From Anaerolineae bacterium (lineage in GTDB: Bacteria > Chloroflexota > Anaerolineae > Aggregatilineales > Phototrophicaceae), in assembly GCA_026645945.1 (NCBI GenBank), contig JAPKMO010000042.1, positions 1-34,155 of the forward strand: a stretch of 34,155 bases of DNA, given 5' to 3'. Below, one piece after another: positions 1 through 8,056 of this stretch. The notes under the pieces were generated by a model. That model was not told where the DNA came from. It did no database searches and saw only the letters and a program-made list of their open reading frames with translations. Both the position numbers and the translations under genes were made by a program. The number at the start of each line of letters is the position of its first letter. The first letter of the stretch is position 1.

Positions 1-169
1 GGCCGCCTTGCCGCTGTTCAAACCAGCCGGCACCAACCCTGGCATGATGACCGCACAAACCTGGGAATTTACGGCCAACATGCTGCTGGAACAGGGTATT
101 TTGCAGCAGATACCAGAACTCAGCCAGGTTTACACGCTGGAATTCCTGAACAAAATCTACGGCTCATAG
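1..169 (+). CDS. C-terminal end of a probable ABC transporter substrate-binding protein (partial)
   Basis: The reading frame is open from base 2 to a TAG at 167-169 and gives 55 residues, so only the C-terminus is present. The visible pattern is a Trp-containing helix (QTWEFTANMLLEQG), then an acidic/polar linker (IPELSQVYTLEFLNKIYGS). It resembles the last two helices of NMT1/SsuA/TauA-type periplasmic substrate-binding proteins, where a W-x(n)-L-x-x-x-G-I segment is followed by a 'dL..vyT.eFl' tail. This is a resemblance from memory, not an alignment. The gene ends 30 nt before the giant kinase on the same strand, so the two may be co-transcribed. If so, the binding protein could supply or sense a ligand for the same signalling block. 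The ligand cannot be inferred. Confidence 0.5.
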   Translation, partial: AALPLFKPAGTNPGMMTAQTWEFTANMLLEQGILQQIPELSQVYTLEFLNKIYGS

Positions 170-199
170 GCGGCAAAAAACGCGCGGCGGAGATCAACT

Positions 200-3100
200 A
201 TGAAACAACCACCTGGAAAAATATCGCTTCCTTTCTGGCGACAGTTTCGATGGAATCTGACCGCTTACTCGCTTTTGCTGGCCATCATACCCATCTTGTT
301 TGTCGCCTATATCATGCTGACCGGCGAATATCAGCAGGCGGTTGGGTCGGTCACGAACCAGCTTGAGTCGGTCACCACCCTCAAGCATAACCAGATTGAC
401 TTCTGGCTGAATCAAGTGAATGCGGGAGCCAACCGAACGCTTGTTAATGTCAACGGCCCGGCTGTTGAACTGACCATCGTTTCCAACGAAAGACTCGAAA
501 CGTCCCGTTCCATTCTCAACAGCATCCTGCGACAGATCACGCGGGTTAACGACCTTTTCACCGAAACGTTTGTCTACACCTTAAACGGTGAGGTGCTGGC
601 GGCGTCGAATGAGGTGCGAGTCGGCCAGCGCGTGACGGCGCAGCCCTACTTTCAGGCCAGCCTCAAGAGCGACCACTTGGAGTTTCCATACTACGAACTG
701 GGCAGCAATGCGCTCACCATGGTTGCAACCCGCCCGATCATTGATGAAGATGGGCGTATTGTTGCCATCCTGGCGGCGCGGCTCAACCTCGACATTCTCG
801 GCCAGATCATGGCCGAACGCGCCGGCCTGGGGGAAACAGGCGAAACCTATCTGGTCAGCAGCGAAAGCAACTACCTGCTCACCCCCAGCCGGTTTGAAGA
901 CTATATTCAGACGCGCGCTTACCACAGTGAAGGCATTGAGAAGGTACTCAGCGGGCAGAACGGCGCGGGAACATACCCAGACTACCGAGGCAAACCGGTC
1001 ATCGGCGTTTATAAGTGGATTCCTGAACTAAATGCCGGCCTGCTGGCCGAAGTAGACGAAGACGCGGCGCTCGCCAGTTACTATGAGGCGGCACGCGCCA
1101 GTGGATGGGCGATGGTGTTGGCAGGGTTGGCAGCCGCTTTCACCGCGCTGTATTATGCCAACCGCGTTGCAAAACCCATCGCAGCGCTGACACGAACCGC
1201 CGAGCAGATCGCCGCCGGCGACCTGAGCCAGCGCGCCCACATTCGCTCGCGCAATGAAATCGGCCTGCTGGCACAGACGTTTAACAGCATGGCCGAGCAG
1301 CTTCAGGAGTTCATCGGCAGCCTGGAAAGCCGCGTTGCCGCCCGCACGCGCGACCTGGCGCTGACGCTGGAAGTCGGCCACCTGGCAACCAGCCTGTACA
1401 CGCAGAAAGACCTGCTCACCAGCCTGGCAAACTTCATCCACGACCAGTTTGACCTGTATTATACCCAGATTTACCTGCTGGATGAGGCCGGACTCTATGC
1501 CGTGCTGCGCGCCGGTACGGGCGAGGTCGGCCAACAGCTTTTAGCGCGCAATCATCGCCTGAATTTAAGCGAAACCTCGCTGGTAGCGCGCGCCGTCCAG
1601 ACCAACCAGCCGGTGCTGGTGGCCGACACGCAAACCAGCGACATCCACAAAGCCAACCCACTGCTGCCGGATACCCGGTCAGAAGTAACCATTCCGCTGA
1701 CCGTCGGCGGCGTCATCATCGGCGTGCTGGACATGCAGTCCGAGCGCGAAGGAACGTTCAACCAGGAAAACCTGCCGGTGTTTGAAGCGATGGCAAACCA
1801 GATCGCTTCGGCGCTGCGCGGTAGCCAGGCGTTTGAGGAAGCGCAGGCCGCCATTCAGCGCGCCGAGATGGTCAACCGGCGGCTGACCGAAGAAACTTGG
1901 GACAGCTACTTGGGGCAGCTTGGCGAAGGCCGCTGCCTGGGCTACCAGTACGACCTGGAAGCGCCGCGCCCGCTGGACCCCCAGGCCAACGGCCATAACG
2001 ACGACAACTGTATCGTCCAGCCGGTTCTCCTGCGCGGCCAGCCCATCGGCAAAATCGTGATCGCCGAAGACACCGAACGCCAGTGGGAGCCGGAAGAAAT
2101 GCTGCTGGTTGAAGATGTCTCCAAGCGGGTGGCCCAGGCACTTGACCAGTTCCGCGCTTTCGACCAGATCAAACAGGCCGAAGCCGAAACCCGCCGGCGC
2201 GCCGCCGAACTAGAAACGGTGGCCCAGGTGAGCGCCGTAACCGCTTCGATCCTTGAAGTAGATCAACTGCTGCTGCAGGTCGCCGACCTGACTAAAGAAC
2301 GTTTCGGCCTCTACCACGCGCATATCTACCTGCTCGACGAGGCCGGCGAAAAGCTGGTGCTGGCCGCCGGCGCCGGCGAAGCTGGGCGCGTTATGAAGGC
2401 CGCAGGCCACGCCATCCGGCTCAATCACCCGCACAGCCTGGTCGCTCGCGCTGCCCGCCAGCAGCAGCCAGTTGTCGTTAACAATGTCAGCCGGTCGCCG
2501 GACTTCCTACCCAACCCACTGCTGCCGGATACGAAATCGGAACTGGCGATCCCGATGCTGGTCGGCGGGCAGTTAATCGGCGTCCTGGACATTCAGGCCA
2601 GTGTCATTAACCGCTTTACCGAAAACGACGTGCGCGTCAAAACCACCCTGGCCGAACAGGTAGCCATTGCCATCCAGAACGCGCGCCTGTTCCAGTGGAC
2701 GCAGGAAGCCCTAGCCCAGACCGAAACGCTCTACAACGCCAGCCAGGGTCTGCTGCAAGCGCAAAGCCTGGAAAATGCGCTGCGCGCTTTCAGCGAGCCG
2801 ATTTTGTACGAAGCGCCGATTGACGTTACCCTGTTCGAGACAGAGCTGGATGCCAGCGGACAGCCGCTGAATATGGAGGTTGTCGCCCGCATTCAGACCG
2901 CCGAAAACATGCCCGAAACGCCGATTGGCACGCGCTATTCTTTCACAGTGTTCCCCATCCTCCAGCATCTGCTGAAGGACCCGCGCCAACTGCTCATCAT
3001 TGAAGACGTTCACCAGCCGCACGAGTGGATTGACGAGGTGACGGCTAAGGTTTTCGAGCGCCGGAACGTCCAGGCCATCACCTTCATCCCACTGGTGACG

Positions 3101-6100
3101 GCGCAGGGACGCTGGAACGGCGTCCTCACCTTTAGCTGGCCGCAGCCGCACGCCTTTAGCGAGAAAAATCGCCAGCTTTACACCGTGCTGGCCTCGCAGC
3201 TGGCGACGATGCTGGACAACCGCCGCCTGTTCCAGGAAACGCAGAACGCCTTGGCGGAAGTCCGGCAGAACGCCGAACTTGTCCGCACCATGATTGACGC
3301 CACGCCGGACTGGATTTTCGCCAAAGACCGCGACTACCGCTACATCCTGGTCAACCAGGGGTATGCCGACGGCATCGGCCTGAATCCTCAGGACATGATC
3401 GGCAAGGACGACCTGGAACTGGGCTTCCCCGAAGAACTGGTTCTGGGCAATCCCGACAAGGGCATCAGCGGCTTCCGCACCGACGACACCACCGTACTCA
3501 CCACCGGCCAGATGGTGCATAACCCGTATGACCCAGTGATTTTCGCCGACGGCTCGCAGCACATCCTGGACACCCAGAAGCTCCCGCTGCGCGATGCTGA
3601 AGGCCATACCTTCGCCGTCCTGGGCTTCGGGCGAGACATCACCGAACGCCTGAAAGCCGAACAAACGCTGAAGGAAAGCGAAGCCCGGCTGGCCGAAGCG
3701 GTGCATATCGCCAAAATCGGCTACTGGGAGTATGGCTTCGACACCAAAGCGTTCACCTTCACCGACAGCTTCTATGATCTGATCGGCACGTCCATCGAAG
3801 CCGAGGGCAGCTATGTAATGTCCGCCGACGACTATGCCCGGCGTTTCGTTCATCCCTCCGATGCGCCTGCCGTCGGGATGCTGACGCAGGAGGCAATGGA
3901 AACCACCGATCCCAATTTCTCGGTTTCGCTCGAATCCCGCTCCATTCGCGCCGATGGCAGACAGGCGATTGACCTGGTGCAGTTCCGCGTCATCAAGGAC
4001 GAAAACGGGCGCACGATCAAGCTGGTCGGCGCAAACCAGGACATCACCGAACGCAAGCTGGCCGAGCAGGAAATCGCCCGGCGCGCCGCCGAACTCCAGA
4101 CGGTGGCCGAGGTGAGCGCCGCCACCACCACCATCCTGAATATGGACGACCTGCTGCTGGCCGTGAGCGACCTGACCAAAGAACGTTTCGGCCTCTACCA
4201 CGCGCATATCTACCTGCTCGATGAGGCCGGCGAAAACCTGGTGCTGGCCGCCGGCGCCGGCGAAGCCGGTCGCACCATGAAGGCGGAAGGCCGCTCCATC
4301 CGGCTTGACCACCCCAACAGCTTGGTCGCCCGCGCCGCCCGCGACAGACAGGGTGTCGTTGTCAACGACGTAACACAAACACCGGACTTCCTGCCCAACC
4401 CGCTGCTGCCGGATACCAGGTCCGAAATGGCCGTGCCGATGCTGGTCGGCGATCAGCTCATCGGCGTGCTGGACGTACAGGCCAACATCACCGATCGCTT
4501 CACCAGCGAAGACGTGCGCGTGCAAACAACGCTGGCCGCCCAGGTCGCCGTCGCCGTTCAGAACGCCCGCGCCTTCGCGGAAGCCGAACGCCGCGCCCGT
4601 GAACTGGCCGTCGTGTCCGACGTGAGCGCCCAAATCTCGACCGTACTCGACCCCGAAGCTCTGGTTGACAGCGTAGCAGACCTCGCCACATCCGGTTTTG
4701 GGCTGTACCATCTGCACATTTATCTGACGGACGCTACCGGCCAGTACCTCGAACTGGCCGCCGGCTCTGGCGAAGCGCCCTGCCGGCAGGTCGGCACCGG
4801 CTACCGCGTTGAGATCAACGATGAACACCATCTGGCAGCCCGCGCCGCCAAACAACGGCGAAGCATCATCAACAATCAGATCACGCACGATGTGGACTTT
4901 GAACTCAACCCCAACCTGCCGGAAACCCGCTCGCAGCTCGTTGTCCCCATGATTACCGGCGACCAGGTAGTCGGCGTACTGGAAGTGTACGCCGACCGCG
5001 TGGGCGGATTCACTGAGGAAGATGTGCTGATCCAGGGAACGCTGGCCGCCCAGGTCGCCGTCGCCGTCCAGAACGCCCGCGCCTTCGCGGAAGCCAGACG
5101 GCAGGCCGCCATCATCGAAACCTCGCGCGATTTCATCTCGCTGACCGACCCGCAGGGAACAATCGTTTACCTCAACACCGGTGGCGCGAAGATGATCGGC
5201 TGCGACGACCCCGCCGATCTCATCGGCAAGACCATTCCCGATGTCCACTACCCGGAGGACTTCGAGAGGATTCAGACGGAAGGGCTGCCGAAGGCGCTGG
5301 AAACCGGCTACTGGCAGGGCGAAAATGCCCTCAAGCACCGGGACGGTCGGCGTATCCCGGTTGACCAGAGCATCTTCATCATCCGCGACGAACACGGCGA
5401 AATCATCAATCTCGCCACCATCATGACCGACATCAGCGAACGCAAGCAGACGCAGGCCGTTCTGGAAGAAAACGAAGCGCGCTTCCGGTCGCTGGTCAGC
5501 AACGTACCCGGCATCATCTACCGCTGCGCCATTGACGAATACTGGACGATGCAGTTCATCGGCCCGGCTATCACCGAGCTGACCGGCTACCCGGATACCG
5601 ACTTCATCCAGAATAAAGTGCGTTCCTACGCCAGCGTCATCCACCCGGACGACACGGCGAAGGTGGACGAAGCGGTGTGGCGGGGCGTGGAAAACCGGAT
5701 GCCCTACGAAATTGAATACCGGATTGTCCACGCCGACGGCACCGTTCGCTGGGTGAACGAGCGCGGCCAGGCCGTTTACGATCAGGACGGCACGCCGCTG
5801 TGGCTGGACGGCGCAGTTTTCGACATCAGCGAAAGCAAGAGGGCCGAAGCCGAACGCGAACGCCTGCTGAACGAAATGCAGCGCAACGCCCGTTTGATCC
5901 GCACCGTGATTGACGCCACACCGGACTGGATTTTCGCCAAAGACCGCGACTACCGCTATCTGCTGGCGAACCAGGGTTACGCCACCGCCATCGGCACCAC
6001 CACCGACGACATCGTGGGCAAAACCGACCTGGAACTGGGCTTCCCCGAAGAAATCGTGTTTGGCAATCCCGACAAGGGCATTCGCGGCTTCCGCACCGAC

Positions 6101-8044
6101 GACGCGGCGGTGCTGACCACCGGCGAAGCCATCTACAACCCATATGACCCGGCCATCTTCGCCGATGGCTCTGTCCACATCTTCGACACGCAAAAGATGC
6201 CGCTGCGCGATGCCGCCGGCCATACCTTCGCCGTCCTGGGTTTCGCCCGCGACATCACGCTGCGCCAGCAGCAGGAAGAAGAAGTCCGGCTGGCGCGCGA
6301 GGAAGCGGAAATCCTGTATAAAGTCAGTTCGGCCATCAACGAGGCTAAAAATCCGCTGGAGATCGCGGACGCCGTCCTGGCGCACGCCGCCCCACCGGTC
6401 GAACCGTCGGTCGCCGTGACCAACTACGATACCGGCGACAGCACGACCGCCCGGTATGTCAACATCCTGGCAGGCCGGTTGAGTGATGGCCGGACAATCA
6501 GCAATATGCGTATCGCCCTCGATGACTTTGGGGGCGGCTTCAGCGGCCTGAACGAGATTCGGTGCATCACGGATATAGAAACCGACCCATCCCTCACTGA
6601 AGAATCCCGCTGGGCCTACCGCGCGCTCAACGCCGCCAGCGTCCTGAGCGCCCCGCTGGAAATCGGCGGTCGGGTGGTAGGCACTCTCTCCATTACCACC
6701 GGCCAGCCCTATCATTATACCGAGCGCGACCGGCGTATCTACACAGCGATCGCCGAGCAGGTGGCCGCCGCGATGGAACGCCTCCAGCTCATCCAGGAAA
6801 CGCAGAAACGCGCCACCGAAATGGAAGCTGTCGCGCGGGTGAGCGCCGCCACCACCACTATTCTGGACGTGGACGAACTGCTCCAGGCCGTCTGCGACCT
6901 AACCAAAGAGCGATTCCGGCTGTATCACACCCACATTTACCTGCTGGACGAAACCGGCGAAAAGCTGATGCTGGCCGCCGGCGCCGGCGATGCGGGGCGC
7001 ATCATGAAGGCGGAAGGCCGCTTCATCCCCATCAACCACCCGAACAGCCTGGTCGCCCGCGCCGCCCGCGAACGCAGAGGCATCATCGCCAACGACGTGA
7101 CGCAGGAGCCGGATTTCCTGGTTAACCCGCTGCTGCCGCTCACCCAGTCAGAACTGGCGGTCCCGATGATCGTCGCTTCCGAGTTAATCGGCGTGCTAGA
7201 CGTGCAGTCGGAAATCATCAGCCGCTTCACCGAGGAAGACGCGCGAATTAAAACGACGCTGGCCGATCAGGTCGGCATCGCCATCCAGAACGCGCGCGCC
7301 TTCAGGGTACAGCAGGAAGCCGCCGAACGCCTGCGCGAGGTTGACCGCCTCAAATCGCAGTTCCTGGCGAACATGAGCCACGAACTCCGCACGCCGCTCA
7401 ACTCGATCATCGGTTATGCCGAAGTGATGCTGGATGGCATTGACGGCGAACTGACCGACGAAGCTATCGAGGATGTGGAGGCCATCCACAGCGGCGGCAA
7501 ACACCTGCTGGCGATCATCAACGACATCCTCGACCTGGCGAAGATTGACGCCGGGCAGATGTTCATAGACAGGCAGGAAGCTGACCTGGGCAAGATCATC
7601 GAGGAAGTGATTCATACTTGCCAGATTCTGGTCAAGGACAAGGGCATTTACCTGGAACTGGAGCGCCAGTCGGAACTCCCGCCGGTTTATGGCGACCCGG
7701 TGCGCCTGCGCCAGATCGTTTACAATCTGGTCAACAATGCCATCAAGTTCACCGAAAAAGGCGGTATCACCGTCAGCGTCGGACAGCAGGACAACCAGCA
7801 GATTTGCGTCACTGTCAAGGACACCGGCATCGGCATGTCGCAAAAAGACCTGAGCGTGATTTTTGAGCGTTTCCGCCAGGTGGATGGCTCGGCCACTCGC
7901 CGCGCCGGCGGCACCGGGCTGGGGCTGGCGATCACCCGCCAGTTGGTGCAGATGCATGATGGTGATATTCACGTTACCAGCAAACCGGGCGAAGGTTCAA
8001 CTTTCTGGTTTACACTGCCGGTTTACGAAGGGCAGAAAGCGTAG
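200..8044 (+). CDS. Giant membrane-anchored multi-GAF/PAS sensor histidine kinase
   Basis: A 2614-residue sensor kinase. ATG at 200 follows a GGAG at 189-192. Approximate order by residue: membrane helix 20-42; extracytoplasmic Cache-like domain 50-290; helix 300-321; HAMP 322-375; GAF 392-545; degenerate GAF-like segment 546-664; GAF 673-830; divergent GAF 840-1010; PAS 1026-1152; PAS 1156-1282; GAF 1300-1460; GAF 1466-1632; PAS 1636-1752; PAS 1756-1884; PAS 1896-2022; divergent GAF 2037-2197; GAF 2207-2370; HisKA 2382-2449; HATPase_c 2494-2612. The phosphoacceptor is His2394 in SHELRTPLNS. The N box is at N2509-N2513, G1 at D2541-x-G-x-G, and G2 is GGTGLGL near 2570. All catalytic motifs look intact, so this should be an active kinase. 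No receiver or Hpt domain is attached; three receivers lie just downstream. Several GAF and PAS copies are close to identical at DNA level. Ligands are unknown, and I see no obvious GAF chromophore Cys. Confidence 0.93.
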   Translation: MKQPPGKISLPFWRQFRWNLTAYSLLLAIIPILFVAYIMLTGEYQQAVGSVTNQLESVTTLKHNQIDFWLNQVNAGANRTLVNVNGPAVELTIVSNERLETSRSILNSILRQITRVNDLFTETFVYTLNGEVLAASNEVRVGQRVTAQPYFQASLKSDHLEFPYYELGSNALTMVATRPIIDEDGRIVAILAARLNLDILGQIMAERAGLGETGETYLVSSESNYLLTPSRFEDYIQTRAYHSEGIEKVLSGQNGAGTYPDYRGKPVIGVYKWIPELNAGLLAEVDEDAALASYYEAARASGWAMVLAGLAAAFTALYYANRVAKPIAALTRTAEQIAAGDLSQRAHIRSRNEIGLLAQTFNSMAEQLQEFIGSLESRVAARTRDLALTLEVGHLATSLYTQKDLLTSLANFIHDQFDLYYTQIYLLDEAGLYAVLRAGTGEVGQQLLARNHRLNLSETSLVARAVQTNQPVLVADTQTSDIHKANPLLPDTRSEVTIPLTVGGVIIGVLDMQSEREGTFNQENLPVFEAMANQIASALRGSQAFEEAQAAIQRAEMVNRRLTEETWDSYLGQLGEGRCLGYQYDLEAPRPLDPQANGHNDDNCIVQPVLLRGQPIGKIVIAEDTERQWEPEEMLLVEDVSKRVAQALDQFRAFDQIKQAEAETRRRAAELETVAQVSAVTASILEVDQLLLQVADLTKERFGLYHAHIYLLDEAGEKLVLAAGAGEAGRVMKAAGHAIRLNHPHSLVARAARQQQPVVVNNVSRSPDFLPNPLLPDTKSELAIPMLVGGQLIGVLDIQASVINRFTENDVRVKTTLAEQVAIAIQNARLFQWTQEALAQTETLYNASQGLLQAQSLENALRAFSEPILYEAPIDVTLFETELDASGQPLNMEVVARIQTAENMPETPIGTRYSFTVFPILQHLLKDPRQLLIIEDVHQPHEWIDEVTAKVFERRNVQAITFIPLVTAQGRWNGVLTFSWPQPHAFSEKNRQLYTVLASQLATMLDNRRLFQETQNALAEVRQNAELVRTMIDATPDWIFAKDRDYRYILVNQGYADGIGLNPQDMIGKDDLELGFPEELVLGNPDKGISGFRTDDTTVLTTGQMVHNPYDPVIFADGSQHILDTQKLPLRDAEGHTFAVLGFGRDITERLKAEQTLKESEARLAEAVHIAKIGYWEYGFDTKAFTFTDSFYDLIGTSIEAEGSYVMSADDYARRFVHPSDAPAVGMLTQEAMETTDPNFSVSLESRSIRADGRQAIDLVQFRVIKDENGRTIKLVGANQDITERKLAEQEIARRAAELQTVAEVSAATTTILNMDDLLLAVSDLTKERFGLYHAHIYLLDEAGENLVLAAGAGEAGRTMKAEGRSIRLDHPNSLVARAARDRQGVVVNDVTQTPDFLPNPLLPDTRSEMAVPMLVGDQLIGVLDVQANITDRFTSEDVRVQTTLAAQVAVAVQNARAFAEAERRARELAVVSDVSAQISTVLDPEALVDSVADLATSGFGLYHLHIYLTDATGQYLELAAGSGEAPCRQVGTGYRVEINDEHHLAARAAKQRRSIINNQITHDVDFELNPNLPETRSQLVVPMITGDQVVGVLEVYADRVGGFTEEDVLIQGTLAAQVAVAVQNARAFAEARRQAAIIETSRDFISLTDPQGTIVYLNTGGAKMIGCDDPADLIGKTIPDVHYPEDFERIQTEGLPKALETGYWQGENALKHRDGRRIPVDQSIFIIRDEHGEIINLATIMTDISERKQTQAVLEENEARFRSLVSNVPGIIYRCAIDEYWTMQFIGPAITELTGYPDTDFIQNKVRSYASVIHPDDTAKVDEAVWRGVENRMPYEIEYRIVHADGTVRWVNERGQAVYDQDGTPLWLDGAVFDISESKRAEAERERLLNEMQRNARLIRTVIDATPDWIFAKDRDYRYLLANQGYATAIGTTTDDIVGKTDLELGFPEEIVFGNPDKGIRGFRTDDAAVLTTGEAIYNPYDPAIFADGSVHIFDTQKMPLRDAAGHTFAVLGFARDITLRQQQEEEVRLAREEAEILYKVSSAINEAKNPLEIADAVLAHAAPPVEPSVAVTNYDTGDSTTARYVNILAGRLSDGRTISNMRIALDDFGGGFSGLNEIRCITDIETDPSLTEESRWAYRALNAASVLSAPLEIGGRVVGTLSITTGQPYHYTERDRRIYTAIAEQVAAAMERLQLIQETQKRATEMEAVARVSAATTTILDVDELLQAVCDLTKERFRLYHTHIYLLDETGEKLMLAAGAGDAGRIMKAEGRFIPINHPNSLVARAARERRGIIANDVTQEPDFLVNPLLPLTQSELAVPMIVASELIGVLDVQSEIISRFTEEDARIKTTLADQVGIAIQNARAFRVQQEAAERLREVDRLKSQFLANMSHELRTPLNSIIGYAEVMLDGIDGELTDEAIEDVEAIHSGGKHLLAIINDILDLAKIDAGQMFIDRQEADLGKIIEEVIHTCQILVKDKGIYLELERQSELPPVYGDPVRLRQIVYNLVNNAIKFTEKGGITVSVGQQDNQQICVTVKDTGIGMSQKDLSVIFERFRQVDGSATRRAGGTGLGLAITRQLVQMHDGDIHVTSKPGEGSTFWFTLPVYEGQKA
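2281..5096 (+). repeat. Intragenic duplicated GAF modules in the giant kinase
   Basis: Within the kinase gene the GAF modules share long stretches of identical DNA. A 44-nt run is identical at 2294-2337 and 4178-4221. The segments at 4531-4585 and 5041-5095 differ at a single base (4558 versus 5068). A further related copy lies at about 6826-7310. Identity at silent positions points to recent duplication or gene conversion rather than ancient divergence. The copies are also a likely place for assembly collapse or expansion. Confidence 0.8.
3275..6265 (+). repeat. Intragenic duplicated PAS module (copies at about 3275-3655 and 5885-6265)
   Basis: The PAS domains at about residues 1026-1152 and 1896-2022 are near copies. 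Both contain ATPDWIFAKDRDYRY, DLELGFPEE, NPDKGI and TFAVLGF in the same order, and many silent positions agree at DNA level. Both copies are preceded by the same kind of helical linker and followed by further sensory modules. This suggests that a block of domains, not a single PAS, has been copied within the gene. Confidence 0.8.
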
Positions 8045-8052
8045 GGTATAAT
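8022..8052 (+). promoter_or_regulatory. TATAAT hexamer directly before the PLP enzyme-receiver gene
   Basis: A perfect TATAAT lies at 8047-8052, only 4 nt before the ATG at 8057. A poor -35 match, TTTACG, lies at 8022-8027 with a 19-bp spacer. If used, transcription would begin at about 8059, essentially at the start codon, giving a leaderless mRNA. The Shine-Dalgarno match is weak (AGGG at 8043-8046, 10 nt away), which fits such a case. Chance occurrence in a 12-bp gap is possible. Confidence 0.35.
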
Positions 8053-8056
8053 ACAA

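Noticed and set aside
2711..6715. A 1334-codon open frame on the minus strand inside the giant kinase gene
   Set aside because: It is antisense to a frame with clear GAF, PAS and kinase motifs. Its translation is low-complexity (rich in Gly, Val, Asp, Phe) with no recognisable domain, and its length comes from the GC-rich codon pattern and the repeated modules.
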